NCBI GenBank assembly: GCA_023488455.1
Contig: JAMDDV010000007.1
Coordinates: 1-28,352 of the forward strand
Reading direction: 5' to 3'
DNA from: Actinomycetota bacterium
GTDB taxonomy: Bacteria; Actinomycetota; Humimicrobiia; Hakubellales; JAMDDV01
DNA length: 28,352 bases
Part shown: in pieces, positions 20,451-27,370 of the stretch
Numbering within the stretch: the stretch's first letter is position 1
How the letters are laid out: the number at the start of each line of letters is the position of its first letter
Position numbers and translations under genes: made by a program
Notes under the pieces: generated by a model
Database searches by the model: none
What the model was told of the DNA's origin: nothing
Seen by the model: only the letters and a program-made list of their open reading frames with translations

Positions 20451-21407
20451 ATGCTTGTTGATATGTCTTTGGATGAACTGAAAAAGTATAGACCCAGACT
20501 TACAAAAAGGGATGATTTTGAAAATTTCTGGAAAGACACAAGAGCAATTTCTAAAAACGAACAGTTAAATGAAGAAATAATAAAGATCGATTACATAGTT
20601 AAAGAGATTAGTGCCAGTAAGATATACTATGATGGTTTTGGCGGAGCCAGGATATGTGGTTTTTATCTTGTTCCAAACTCCTCTGGTCCCCATCCTGTAA
20701 TTTTATGGTTCCATGGTTACGGGGATGATAAACAAAAAATTAATTACTATTTAAAATGGGTACTTCTTGGATATGCAATTTTAGCTATAGATATTAGGGG
20801 ACAGAATGGTGAGAGCACGGATAATAAGACATACCCGGCTCCTTCTGCAATTGAGCATATGACAAAAGGGATTTTTAGCAAAGTAGATTATTATTATCGT
20901 GGCGTTTATATGGATTGTGTTAGAGCAATAGATTTTCTTGCAACAAGAAGTGAGATAGATATTGAAAGGTTATGTGTAACAGGAGCAAGTCAGGGTGGGG
21001 GATTGACTTTAGCGACTGCAGCCCTGGATGATAGACCGAAGCTTACTATAGCGGAAATACCCTATCTGTGTCACTTTAATCGTGCCGTTGAATGGGCTGA
21101 AGATTTTGAAAATGTCACCTATCTTGAATTCAGGTCGTTAATAAAAAAATATCCCGAAAGGGAAGAAGAAATGTTTGATACACTGAGCTATTTTGATAAT
21201 CTTAACCTCTGTAATTGGATAAAAGCTAGAACGGTGATTTCGTGCGCAATGAGGGATACCTGTTGCCCACCGTCAACTATTTTTGCTGTATATAATCATA
21301 TGAAAGCACAAAAACATCTTGAAGTTATGCCTTTTTATGAACATGCCTGGGATACATTGATAAATTTTGATGAGAAGAGGTTGGAGTACATAAAGACATA
21401 CTTATAA
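20451..21407 (+). CDS. acetyl xylan esterase / cephalosporin-C deacetylase family (CE7) hydrolase
   Basis: Alpha/beta-hydrolase that in characterised relatives removes acetyl groups from xylo-oligosaccharides and other small acetylated compounds, in the cytoplasm. It has 318 residues, as expected for CE7 (about 320). Visible: LWFHGYGDDK (oxyanion region), the family RGQ at 116-118, nucleophile motif GASQGGG with Ser180, acid Asp269 in RDTCCPPSTIFAVYNH, and His298 in FYEHAW. The family's HE motif is changed: the Glu after the catalytic His is Ala here and the usual Gly-rich run is gone. No signal peptide is seen. ATG 20451 is preferred over TTG 20436 because the SD-like GGGGG (20438-20442) lies eight bases upstream of it. 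It precedes the LacI gene by 72 bp and marks the start of the AT-rich region. Confidence 0.87.
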   Translation: MLVDMSLDELKKYRPRLTKRDDFENFWKDTRAISKNEQLNEEIIKIDYIVKEISASKIYYDGFGGARICGFYLVPNSSGPHPVILWFHGYGDDKQKINYYLKWVLLGYAILAIDIRGQNGESTDNKTYPAPSAIEHMTKGIFSKVDYYYRGVYMDCVRAIDFLATRSEIDIERLCVTGASQGGGLTLATAALDDRPKLTIAEIPYLCHFNRAVEWAEDFENVTYLEFRSLIKKYPEREEEMFDTLSYFDNLNLCNWIKARTVISCAMRDTCCPPSTIFAVYNHMKAQKHLEVMPFYEHAWDTLINFDEKRLEYIKTYL

Positions 21408-21479
21408 AATCGTGCAGAGCTCTGTTATCGTATGGTAGATTAATGGAGTTCAACTTTTTATACATTAAAAGGAAATAGA

Positions 21480-22493
21480 ATGGTAAATAGAATAACTTTA
21501 AAAGACGTAGCCATCAAGGCAAATACGAGTATTAGGACAGTTTCAAGGGTAATAAATAGTTCCAATTTAGTTAATAGCAAAACAAGAGAAAAAGTCTTAG
21601 AAGTTATAAATGAATTAAATTATAAACCAAATATTATTGCTAGAAGTCTTAAATCTAAATCATCCAAATCTATTGGTGTTATAGTTTTAGATGTATATAG
21701 TCCATTTTTTTCACCAATAATAAGAGCTATAGAATCTATTGCAAGAAGAAATAATTATTCAGTAATTATCTGTGAATCACAATATGACTTTGAAATTGAA
21801 AAACAGCACCTGGAAACTTTAATGAATAGAATGGTAGACGGTATTATTATAAACCCAGCCACAAAAGATTATAAATATTTACAATCAATCGCAGAAATGG
21901 GTGTTAATATTGCTGTTCTTGGAGATGTTGAAACCTTCCATATTGATGCTGTTTCAGTTCATATTGATGACTATAAAGGTATGTCAATGGCAGTCCAATT
22001 TCTAATAAATAATGGACATAAAAAAATTGTTTTCATCAATGGTGATGTTAACGTTTTGAATAGGGATACTAGATTAAGTGGATATAAAGATACATTAGAG
22101 AAAAATAAAATAAAATTTAAAAATGAAATAGTGTTTGACGCAAAAGTATACATCGAAGGTGGCTACGAAGTAGCGAAAAAGATTTTTAATACTAATTATG
22201 ATTTTACTGCGATAATGTGTTTTAACGACTTAATTGCGATGGGTATTTTAAAATACTGCAATGAAAATAATATTAGAATTCCTGAAGACTATTCTATTGT
22301 TGGATTTGATGACATCTTTTGTGCTCCATTACTGAACCCACCTCTCACAACAATTCACCAGCAAAAAACCCTCATTGGAGAAAAAATAGGAGAGTTACTT
22401 TTTCATAAAATAAATAATGAAGAAATAAAAGAATCACATATTAAGTTAACACCAACTCTTGTTATTAGAAAATCAGTTAAAAGAATAAATTGA
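21480..22493 (+). CDS. LacI/GalR-family transcriptional regulator
   Basis: Ligand-responsive DNA-binding repressor, 337 residues. The N-terminal LacI HTH is complete (TLKDVAIKANTSIRTVSRVI, residues 6-25), followed by the hinge helix YKPNIIARSLKSK that inserts at the central CG of operators. The rest is a periplasmic-binding-protein-like sensor (IGVIVLDVYSPFF, VDGIIINPA, the INGDVNV and DTRLSGYKD stretches, FNDLIAMGIL, VGFDDIFCAPLLNPPLTTI). AAAAGGAAA before ATG 21480 is the SD. It is very AT-rich and lysine/asparagine-rich compared with the housekeeping genes. The likely target is the double palindrome at 22680-22730, upstream of the next operon; the ligand is unknown, probably a sugar-like compound handled by the adjacent transporter and hydrolases. 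Confidence 0.95.
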   Translation: MVNRITLKDVAIKANTSIRTVSRVINSSNLVNSKTREKVLEVINELNYKPNIIARSLKSKSSKSIGVIVLDVYSPFFSPIIRAIESIARRNNYSVIICESQYDFEIEKQHLETLMNRMVDGIIINPATKDYKYLQSIAEMGVNIAVLGDVETFHIDAVSVHIDDYKGMSMAVQFLINNGHKKIVFINGDVNVLNRDTRLSGYKDTLEKNKIKFKNEIVFDAKVYIEGGYEVAKKIFNTNYDFTAIMCFNDLIAMGILKYCNENNIRIPEDYSIVGFDDIFCAPLLNPPLTTIHQQKTLIGEKIGELLFHKINNEEIKESHIKLTPTLVIRKSVKRIN

Positions 22494-22751
22494 GATAAAA
22501 TATCTAAATGTGAGTTGGCCTGCGTAAACCTGTCAAATTTAGTCATGTTGTTCTATCCTCTGGAATATTGATGTATTACTGACGTATTTGAGCGTTTTAG
22601 CTGCAGTGTTATTTGCTTTTTTACTGCGTAACAACAACTGATGTTCGTGTTGGGAAATATTAAAAAATTAAGAAAATAATATTGCTATCGTTGGCAATAT
22701 ATATTAATATTATTGCCAACGATAGCAATAAATATAAAGAGTCTTATTTTA
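22494..22751 (+). other. 258-bp intergenic region between lacI and the hydrolase operon
   Basis: The right half carries the operator palindrome and the leader of the hydrolase gene. The left part (about 22494-22650) is noticeably less AT-rich than the genes on either side and contains no + strand gene. On the - strand a 47-codon ORF (22546 down to 22403) starts with ATG behind AGAGGAT, but most of it is antisense to the end of lacI, so I do not call it a gene. The segment may be a remnant of older inserted DNA; I see no terminal repeats. Confidence 0.4.
22680..22730. promoter_or_regulatory. twin LacI-type operators in a 20-bp perfect inverted repeat
   Basis: TATTGCTATCGTTGGCAATA (22680-22699) and its exact reverse complement (22711-22730) flank an 11-bp AT-only centre. 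Each arm holds an 18-bp pseudo-palindrome of the form ATTGCnAnCGnTnGCAAT with the central CG typical of LacI/GalR operators: site 1 at 22681-22698, site 2 at 22712-22729. Their centres are 31 bp apart, about three helical turns, so two dimers would sit on the same DNA face. A weak promoter pair (TTGCTA 22682-22687, TAATAT 22705-22710, spacer 17) overlaps the sites, which would give direct repression. The local LacI protein is the obvious binder. Confidence 0.8.
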
Positions 22752-23774
22752 ATGAAAAGTGATTTAAAGAGCAAAATTTTTGGTTGCCTACTAGGTGGAG
22801 CTATTGGTAATGCCTTTGGAAGCCCTTTTGAGAATATGCACTATTTAGAAATAGAAAAAAAATATGGTAATAGATTAATAGAAGATATTTTATATCCTGG
22901 TTGTATTGAGACGGAAGATGATTGCAATGTTACGCTGGTATTATCTAGTACATATATTAACAAGGGCAAAAGAATAAATTCATTTGATTACTGTGAAGGT
23001 TGGCTTAAATATTTAGATCCAAGTTCATTATATCTATGCTGCCAGAATTCATATAATCTCATGAAAATTGGTATATCTCCTCAAGTTACCGGATCGCTAA
23101 ATCTTGATACCGGTGCAGCACTGATGGCAATTACCCCTGCCGGTATTTATAATGCCTGCGATCCCGACCAGGCATATATAGATGCTATAGAACTTACAGA
23201 AATATATGCAAGGGGGATAGATGTGGAAGTAGCTGCTGTCTTTGCAGCTGCGATTGCTGAGTCTATGAGGAGAGATGCAACTATTGATTCAATACTCAAT
23301 ATCATACTTGAAAAAACCCCAAATAAAATCATTAGGACTTATGGGAACCTAAAAGAAGTTAACTTACATGAGCAAGTAGAAAAGGCAATAGATATTGCAT
23401 CAAGATATGATGACTTTTATAAGGCAAGAGAAGTCCTTTACGATAATTTTCAAACAGATTGGCATTCAATCGATCCTGTTGAGTTTTTTATATTTACAAT
23501 TTCAATATTTGTCTTAGCAAGAGGAGATGTGGATAGGGGGATAGTATGGGGGGCAAATATTGGAAGGGATGCTGATTCAATAGCAAATCTAAATGGCGCA
23601 TTAGCTGGGGCGTTAAACGGTGTTGAAAAAATCCCCAGAAGGTTAATAGATCAGGTTGGATCTGCTTATTACGATAAGTATGAAAAGATATCTGATGATT
23701 TCATAAAGCTGATTAAGAAGAAATTAGAAAATACGATAAAAATTAATAAAGAGATAAGGGATCTCTTTGGCTGA
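22752..23774 (+). CDS. ADP-ribosylglycohydrolase family protein, copy 1 (catalytic residues mostly kept)
   Basis: All-helical two-metal hydrolase of the DraG/ARH family, whose known members split N- or O-glycosidic bonds to ribose in ADP-ribosyl groups. It has 340 residues. GCLLGGAIGNAFGSPFE at 11-27 is the classic N-terminal signature. The first metal motif is ETEDDCN at 53-59, a variant of the usual TDDT that keeps both Asp residues. LDTGAAL is in the middle. The second metal motif GRDADS at 271-276, followed by IANLNGALAGALNG, is intact. ATG 22752 is chosen over TTG 22713, which lies inside the operator. SD is weak (AAGAG). It is first in the operon controlled by the twin operators, 26 bp before a degenerate paralogue and upstream of a sugar-type importer, so the substrate may be an imported ribosyl-like glycoside rather than modified protein; this is inference. 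Confidence 0.88.
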   Translation: MKSDLKSKIFGCLLGGAIGNAFGSPFENMHYLEIEKKYGNRLIEDILYPGCIETEDDCNVTLVLSSTYINKGKRINSFDYCEGWLKYLDPSSLYLCCQNSYNLMKIGISPQVTGSLNLDTGAALMAITPAGIYNACDPDQAYIDAIELTEIYARGIDVEVAAVFAAAIAESMRRDATIDSILNIILEKTPNKIIRTYGNLKEVNLHEQVEKAIDIASRYDDFYKAREVLYDNFQTDWHSIDPVEFFIFTISIFVLARGDVDRGIVWGANIGRDADSIANLNGALAGALNGVEKIPRRLIDQVGSAYYDKYEKISDDFIKLIKKKLENTIKINKEIRDLFG

Positions 23775-23800
23775 AAAAATGATTTTATAGGTAAGAATGG

Positions 23801-24874
23801 ATGGATAGGGAAAGTTTTATTAACAGGATTAATAACTGTTTCTTAGGTGCTCAGATAGGCTCAATAATTGGCCATAAGCTTGAGGGCTCTAACTTTTCAT
23901 TGAGTTTTAATGAGATCAGGAAGAAATATGGTCTCATCGATGATATTTTAGATGAAAGATCATTTGATAATAATCTTGATTGGGAGATTGCTGAGATAGC
24001 AATAAAAGCTTATCTAAAAAAGCAAGGAAGGATTAATTATAGAGATTTCAGTCAGGTCTTGGTTAATGAATATAACATTGAAAGGCTTGATAGATTTATT
24101 AACGACGAGGACTTCAAAGCACCCACTTATTATGAGTTTAGGAACGCCTGCGAACTAATAAAAAAGGGTGTACCAGAAAAGATAGTTGGTTATTTTAATA
24201 TTATTTCAAGTAGTTCCTTATGTCTGGCAGTTCCAATTGGTCTTTTTAATATCTTTGACCCTGAGCAAGCATTTTATGATGGGTTGGAGGTCACATCTTC
24301 ATATCAAAGAGAGATTGGTAGATCATGTCCAGCAATACTATCTGCTTATTTTTCGATGTTATTTAATGATAGTAGGAATTTTGATGATTTGATAAAGACT
24401 TTATTAGGTTATGCGGATGTTGAAATTAGTATCTACAATGGCACAGAGCTTGACAAAGCAAATATTTCCTCCCTAATTAGGAATATTATTGAAATTTCCT
24501 CTAAATATAAAGATGCATATTCGGCTATTGAGGAAATACACAAAGAAGCCGTCAAGGGAACCAAATCAAGGCTTGACCAGGAACCCCTGAACATTCTTCA
24601 GAAAATGTTTGGAATTTTAAATATAACCAAATTTGACTTTGAAAGAGCAGTGATAGGAGCAGCAAATTTATCCGGGAATTCGACAACAATTGGATTTATT
24701 TGTGGTGCGATAACAGGAGCGAGGTCGGAGAGGCTTCCTGATAAGTGGGTCGAGAAGGTACCTTCGTATCGAAGAGAAAAAATAAGAAGATATTCAGAAT
24801 ATTTTAGTAGTTTGATTTTCTCTCAAATCGATAAAAGAGAGAAATGGATAGAAGAAATAGAGAAAGCGATGTAG
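23801..24874 (+). CDS. ADP-ribosylglycohydrolase-like protein, copy 2 (probable pseudoenzyme)
   Basis: Paralogue of the preceding gene, 357 residues, full-length and without frameshifts. Similarity is clear in fold-defining parts: NCFLGAQIGSIIGHKLEG against GCLLGGAIGNAFGSPFE, GLFNIFDPEQAFYDGLEVT against GIYNACDPDQAYIDAIELT. All metal-site motifs are lost: EDDCN becomes DNNLD (56-60), LDTGA becomes IISSS, and GRDADS becomes GNSTTI (292-297). Hydrolysis by the family mechanism therefore seems impossible. It may bind the same ligand, partner copy 1 as a heteromer, or regulate. ATG 23801 has AGGT (23789-23792) eight bases upstream; the intact frame and tight spacing argue that it is expressed and selected. 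Confidence 0.8.
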   Translation: MDRESFINRINNCFLGAQIGSIIGHKLEGSNFSLSFNEIRKKYGLIDDILDERSFDNNLDWEIAEIAIKAYLKKQGRINYRDFSQVLVNEYNIERLDRFINDEDFKAPTYYEFRNACELIKKGVPEKIVGYFNIISSSSLCLAVPIGLFNIFDPEQAFYDGLEVTSSYQREIGRSCPAILSAYFSMLFNDSRNFDDLIKTLLGYADVEISIYNGTELDKANISSLIRNIIEISSKYKDAYSAIEEIHKEAVKGTKSRLDQEPLNILQKMFGILNITKFDFERAVIGAANLSGNSTTIGFICGAITGARSERLPDKWVEKVPSYRREKIRRYSEYFSSLIFSQIDKREKWIEEIEKAM

Positions 24875-24910
24875 ACACTTGAATTTTTTTGTTTAAGAAA
24901 GGGGTGATAT

Positions 24911-24964
24911 ATGATTAAAAGATTAGAAGATTATTCTTTAATGAAAAAACAAAAAGGGGGATAA
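24911..24964 (+). CDS. 17-codon leader ORF before the sugar-binding protein
   Basis: ATG 24911 to TAA 24964 encodes MIKRLEDYSLMKKQKGG. It is preceded by AAAGGGGTGAT (24898-24908), one of the best SD matches in this region, and ends one base before the next gene's ATG. Its last codons (AAA GGG GGA) double as the SD of the binding-protein gene, so translating ribosomes would expose or deliver to that start. It looks like a coupling or leader peptide; no family is recognised. The similarity of its first residues to an ordinary start could also mean an old duplicated gene start. Confidence 0.45.
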   Translation: MIKRLEDYSLMKKQKGG

Positions 24965-24965
24965 A

Positions 24966-26360
24966 ATGAAAAAAGCATATTTATTTTTAATAGTTTTAAC
25001 TCTTGTAGTTGGAGTTATATTTGCCAGTTGTAAGCCAGCGGCTGTAACACCAACTACTGCTGAAGAGACTGCAGCAACTGAGGAAACAGCAGTGGCTACG
25101 GAGACAGCTGCCGAGGAAACTGCTAAAGTAACTTTTGACAAACCAGTAACGATAACATACATGACCTGGCATCCGGCGAATGTGGATGTTGATAGGATGG
25201 TTAAATTGTTTATGGATGCTTATCCTAATGTTACCGTTGAAGCTGAAACGCAGCTCGCAGATGAATATTTTGTAAATCTCAAATCTGCATATGCGGCAGG
25301 TTCACCTCCAGATGTTGCAATGTTCCAACCAGGAGCCCAGATAACTCCTTATATTCAATACCTTGAGCCATTAGCTCCAATGGCCGAAAAGGAATGGGGA
25401 CCAGATTGGCGCAATAAGTTCTATGATTTTTGCAATGAACAGGTAGAATGGACTGGTAAAGAATACTATATGATGCCTCAGGGATGGACTCCAACGGGAA
25501 TTTGGGCAAATACGAGAATTTTAGATAAATATGGATTAGCTATTCCGGAAAATCTTGCAGATCTTGAAAAGATCAAAGATACGGTAAGTAAAGATGGATT
25601 GGCAACCATACTATGTGGGTTTAAGGACAACTGGAATGCACAGGATCTATTCTTTTTTATGTTAGATGATTTTGCTCCAGGTGAGTTTTATAAGGCAGAG
25701 CAAGGTCAGTCTAGCTTTGAGAGCAAAGGTTTCCTGGATGCATTGAATATGTGGAAATATTTCTTTGATAAGGAATTAGTACAACCAGGAGCCTATAGCT
25801 TAAATACTTACATGGAGTCCATTACACAGTATCAACAAGGCAAAGGAGTATTTGTTCCAATGGGTTTCTGGCATTTATCCCTTGTTTACCTTACGCCTGT
25901 TGAGAATGCTCAAATGGGCGGGTTTAAGCCATTTAACTTTCCTGATCTTAATGGAGATGGCGTGAAACCCAGGCCAACAGTGACAATGGGCAATGGAATG
26001 GGTCTAACAAAAGGTCTTGATGATTACAAAAAAGCAGCTGCTTGGGAATTTATAAAATATATGGTAGTAGAGGGCGAGAGTGCTCAGTATTATGCAAATG
26101 GCCTTTGGCAATTTCCTGCTTCCAAAGAAATAGTGATTGCAGATTCAGTCTATGAAAAGGCCGGTGAATTTGCAGAAGAAATGAAAGCAAATACACAATG
26201 GTATTTTGAAAATGCAGAAGTTCAAGGGGAAAGAGAGGCTAAATATCCTGAGATAAGAGAGGGGCTATATGAGGTTCTATCCTCAGTGGTGACCGGACAG
26301 AAGAATCCAGAGCAAGCACTTGCCGATCTTCAGAAGATTTCAGAGAGTATTAGTAGATGA
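24966..26360 (+). CDS. sugar-type ABC transporter solute-binding lipoprotein (family 1)
   Basis: Lipid-anchored extracellular binding protein of the UgpB/MalE-like family 1, 464 residues. Signal peptide residues 1-21 (KKAYLFLIVLTLVVGVIF) end in lipobox FASC with Cys near 22. A low-complexity linker of Thr, Ala and Glu (about 27-52) sets the domain off the membrane, and then the family fold starts with VTITYMTWHPANVDVDRMVK. SPPDVAMFQPG, YMMPQGWTPTGIWANTRILDKYG, and late AAWEFIKYMV are typical. Aromatic residues are frequent (several Trp in GWTPTGIW, MGFWHL, GLWQFP), consistent with stacking on a carbohydrate. SD AAAGGGGG lies six bases upstream of the ATG, inside the leader ORF. It is the transporter's ligand receptor; the specific sugar is unknown. 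Confidence 0.92.
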   Translation: MKKAYLFLIVLTLVVGVIFASCKPAAVTPTTAEETAATEETAVATETAAEETAKVTFDKPVTITYMTWHPANVDVDRMVKLFMDAYPNVTVEAETQLADEYFVNLKSAYAAGSPPDVAMFQPGAQITPYIQYLEPLAPMAEKEWGPDWRNKFYDFCNEQVEWTGKEYYMMPQGWTPTGIWANTRILDKYGLAIPENLADLEKIKDTVSKDGLATILCGFKDNWNAQDLFFFMLDDFAPGEFYKAEQGQSSFESKGFLDALNMWKYFFDKELVQPGAYSLNTYMESITQYQQGKGVFVPMGFWHLSLVYLTPVENAQMGGFKPFNFPDLNGDGVKPRPTVTMGNGMGLTKGLDDYKKAAAWEFIKYMVVEGESAQYYANGLWQFPASKEIVIADSVYEKAGEFAEEMKANTQWYFENAEVQGEREAKYPEIREGLYEVLSSVVTGQKNPEQALADLQKISESISR

Positions 26361-26402
26361 TAGTCTTTGGGGCTAACCCTTTGTAGTTGTTAGATTCAAA
26401 TT

Positions 26403-26440
26403 AATCATATCCTCTGGCGTTTACGCCAGAGGATATGATT
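26403..26440 (+). terminator. perfect 17-bp hairpin between sugar-binding protein and permeases
   Basis: AATCATATCCTCTGGCG (26403-26419), loop TTTA, and the exact complement (26424-26440) form a long stem, 18 bp if T20/A23 of the loop pair in DNA. It begins 42 bp after the binding-protein stop and ends 48 bp before the permease start. The following CTTGTATAAAT is not a U-tract. Like the hairpin at 16432-16457 it probably stabilises the upstream message and partly blocks read-through. As a palindrome it could instead be a protein-binding site, but it lacks the operator pattern seen at 22680. Confidence 0.75.
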
Positions 26441-26488
26441 CTTGTATAAATATTAAAAACTATTAATTATTTCAACTGATTATTAAAA

Positions 26489-27370
26489 ATGAAAAGATAT
26501 ATCTATAGGTATGGGATTAATAATTATATCTACATAATACCATTAGCTATGTTTTTTATAGCCTTCATTATCTATCCAATCATTAATAATATTTATGTGG
26601 GATTTTTTAAGTGGGACGGGTTTTCGCCAGAAAAAACCTGGGTTGGCTTAAAAAATTATGTAGATATGTTTACGAACAAAATATTTCTTATCTCCATTAA
26701 AAATAACATCATTTTTTTGATTTTAACAGTTCTCATGCAGAATCTCATTGGCTTTGTGTTGGCTATAATTATGAATAATAAAATAATTGGAAGGAGCATT
26801 TACAGAAGCATAGTCTTTGTGCCAGCTATAGTAGCGCCTGTAGTAATAGGATATACATTTGGTAATATGTTAAATTATACATATGGTACCGTGAACGAGT
26901 TCTTCAGGCATATTGGGTTGGGTTTCCTGGCATTGAACTGGATAGGAAGTCCTAAACTTGCTATGTACACCATAATTTTTATTAATATCTGGCAATGGAC
27001 GGGATTCTCAGTTGTGTTATATCTAGCTGGACTTCAGAATATCCCCCAGGAACTATACGATGCAGCAAAGATTGATGGAGCTGGTTTTTTCCAAACCATA
27101 ACAAAGATAACTTTTCCAATGCTAACAAGTACGCATTTTTCACTTCTTATTTTGGGCTCAATTGGTGCAATAAAAATTTTTGATATAGTTTATGTAATGA
27201 CCGTTGGTGGGCCTGCGCATGTAACTGAAGTTCTAGCAACTCATGTGTTTTTAGAGAACTTTAAATTGAACCATACAGGGTATGCTTCCGCGGTTTCTGT
27301 AATTCTATTGATTGTTGCCTTGACTATAACCTTATCCCAGTTAAGGCTGTACAGAAGGGTGAGAATATGA
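26489..27370 (+). CDS. sugar-type ABC transporter permease, MalF/UgpA family
   Basis: Membrane subunit of a carbohydrate importer, 293 residues with six predicted hydrophobic segments. The first is IYIIPLAMFFIAFIIYPIIN, followed by the family's YVGFFKWDGFS and the VGLKNYVDMF stretch. The cytoplasmic EAA loop is IPQELYDAAKIDGAGFFQTI followed by TKITFPML, which docks on an ATPase. The periplasmic motif MTVGGPAHVTEVLATHVF is characteristic of this family. No SD is evident before ATG 26489, so translation may be low compared with the binding protein. Its stop overlaps the next start. Confidence 0.92.
   Translation: MKRYIYRYGINNYIYIIPLAMFFIAFIIYPIINNIYVGFFKWDGFSPEKTWVGLKNYVDMFTNKIFLISIKNNIIFLILTVLMQNLIGFVLAIIMNNKIIGRSIYRSIVFVPAIVAPVVIGYTFGNMLNYTYGTVNEFFRHIGLGFLALNWIGSPKLAMYTIIFINIWQWTGFSVVLYLAGLQNIPQELYDAAKIDGAGFFQTITKITFPMLTSTHFSLLILGSIGAIKIFDIVYVMTVGGPAHVTEVLATHVFLENFKLNHTGYASAVSVILLIVALTITLSQLRLYRRVRI

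Noticed and set aside
21415..21445. Possible self-operator before lacI (palindrome CAGAGCTCTG and TTATCGTATGG)
   Set aside because: The 10-bp palindrome lacks the central CG pattern, and TTATCGTATGG has no symmetric partner half; neither matches the operators at 22680.
22554..22563. TATCCTCTGG shared with the hairpin arm at 26408-26417
   Set aside because: Ten bases in one orientation only, without the inverted partner at 22554; likely chance.
22680..22730. Reading the large palindrome as a terminator of lacI
   Set aside because: It lies 187 bp after lacI and is followed by AAATATAAAG on the + strand; operator symmetry with central CG explains it better.
22713..22751. TTG 22713 as start of the first hydrolase
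   Set aside because: It lies inside the second operator, has no SD, and would add 13 residues before the conserved N-terminal signature.
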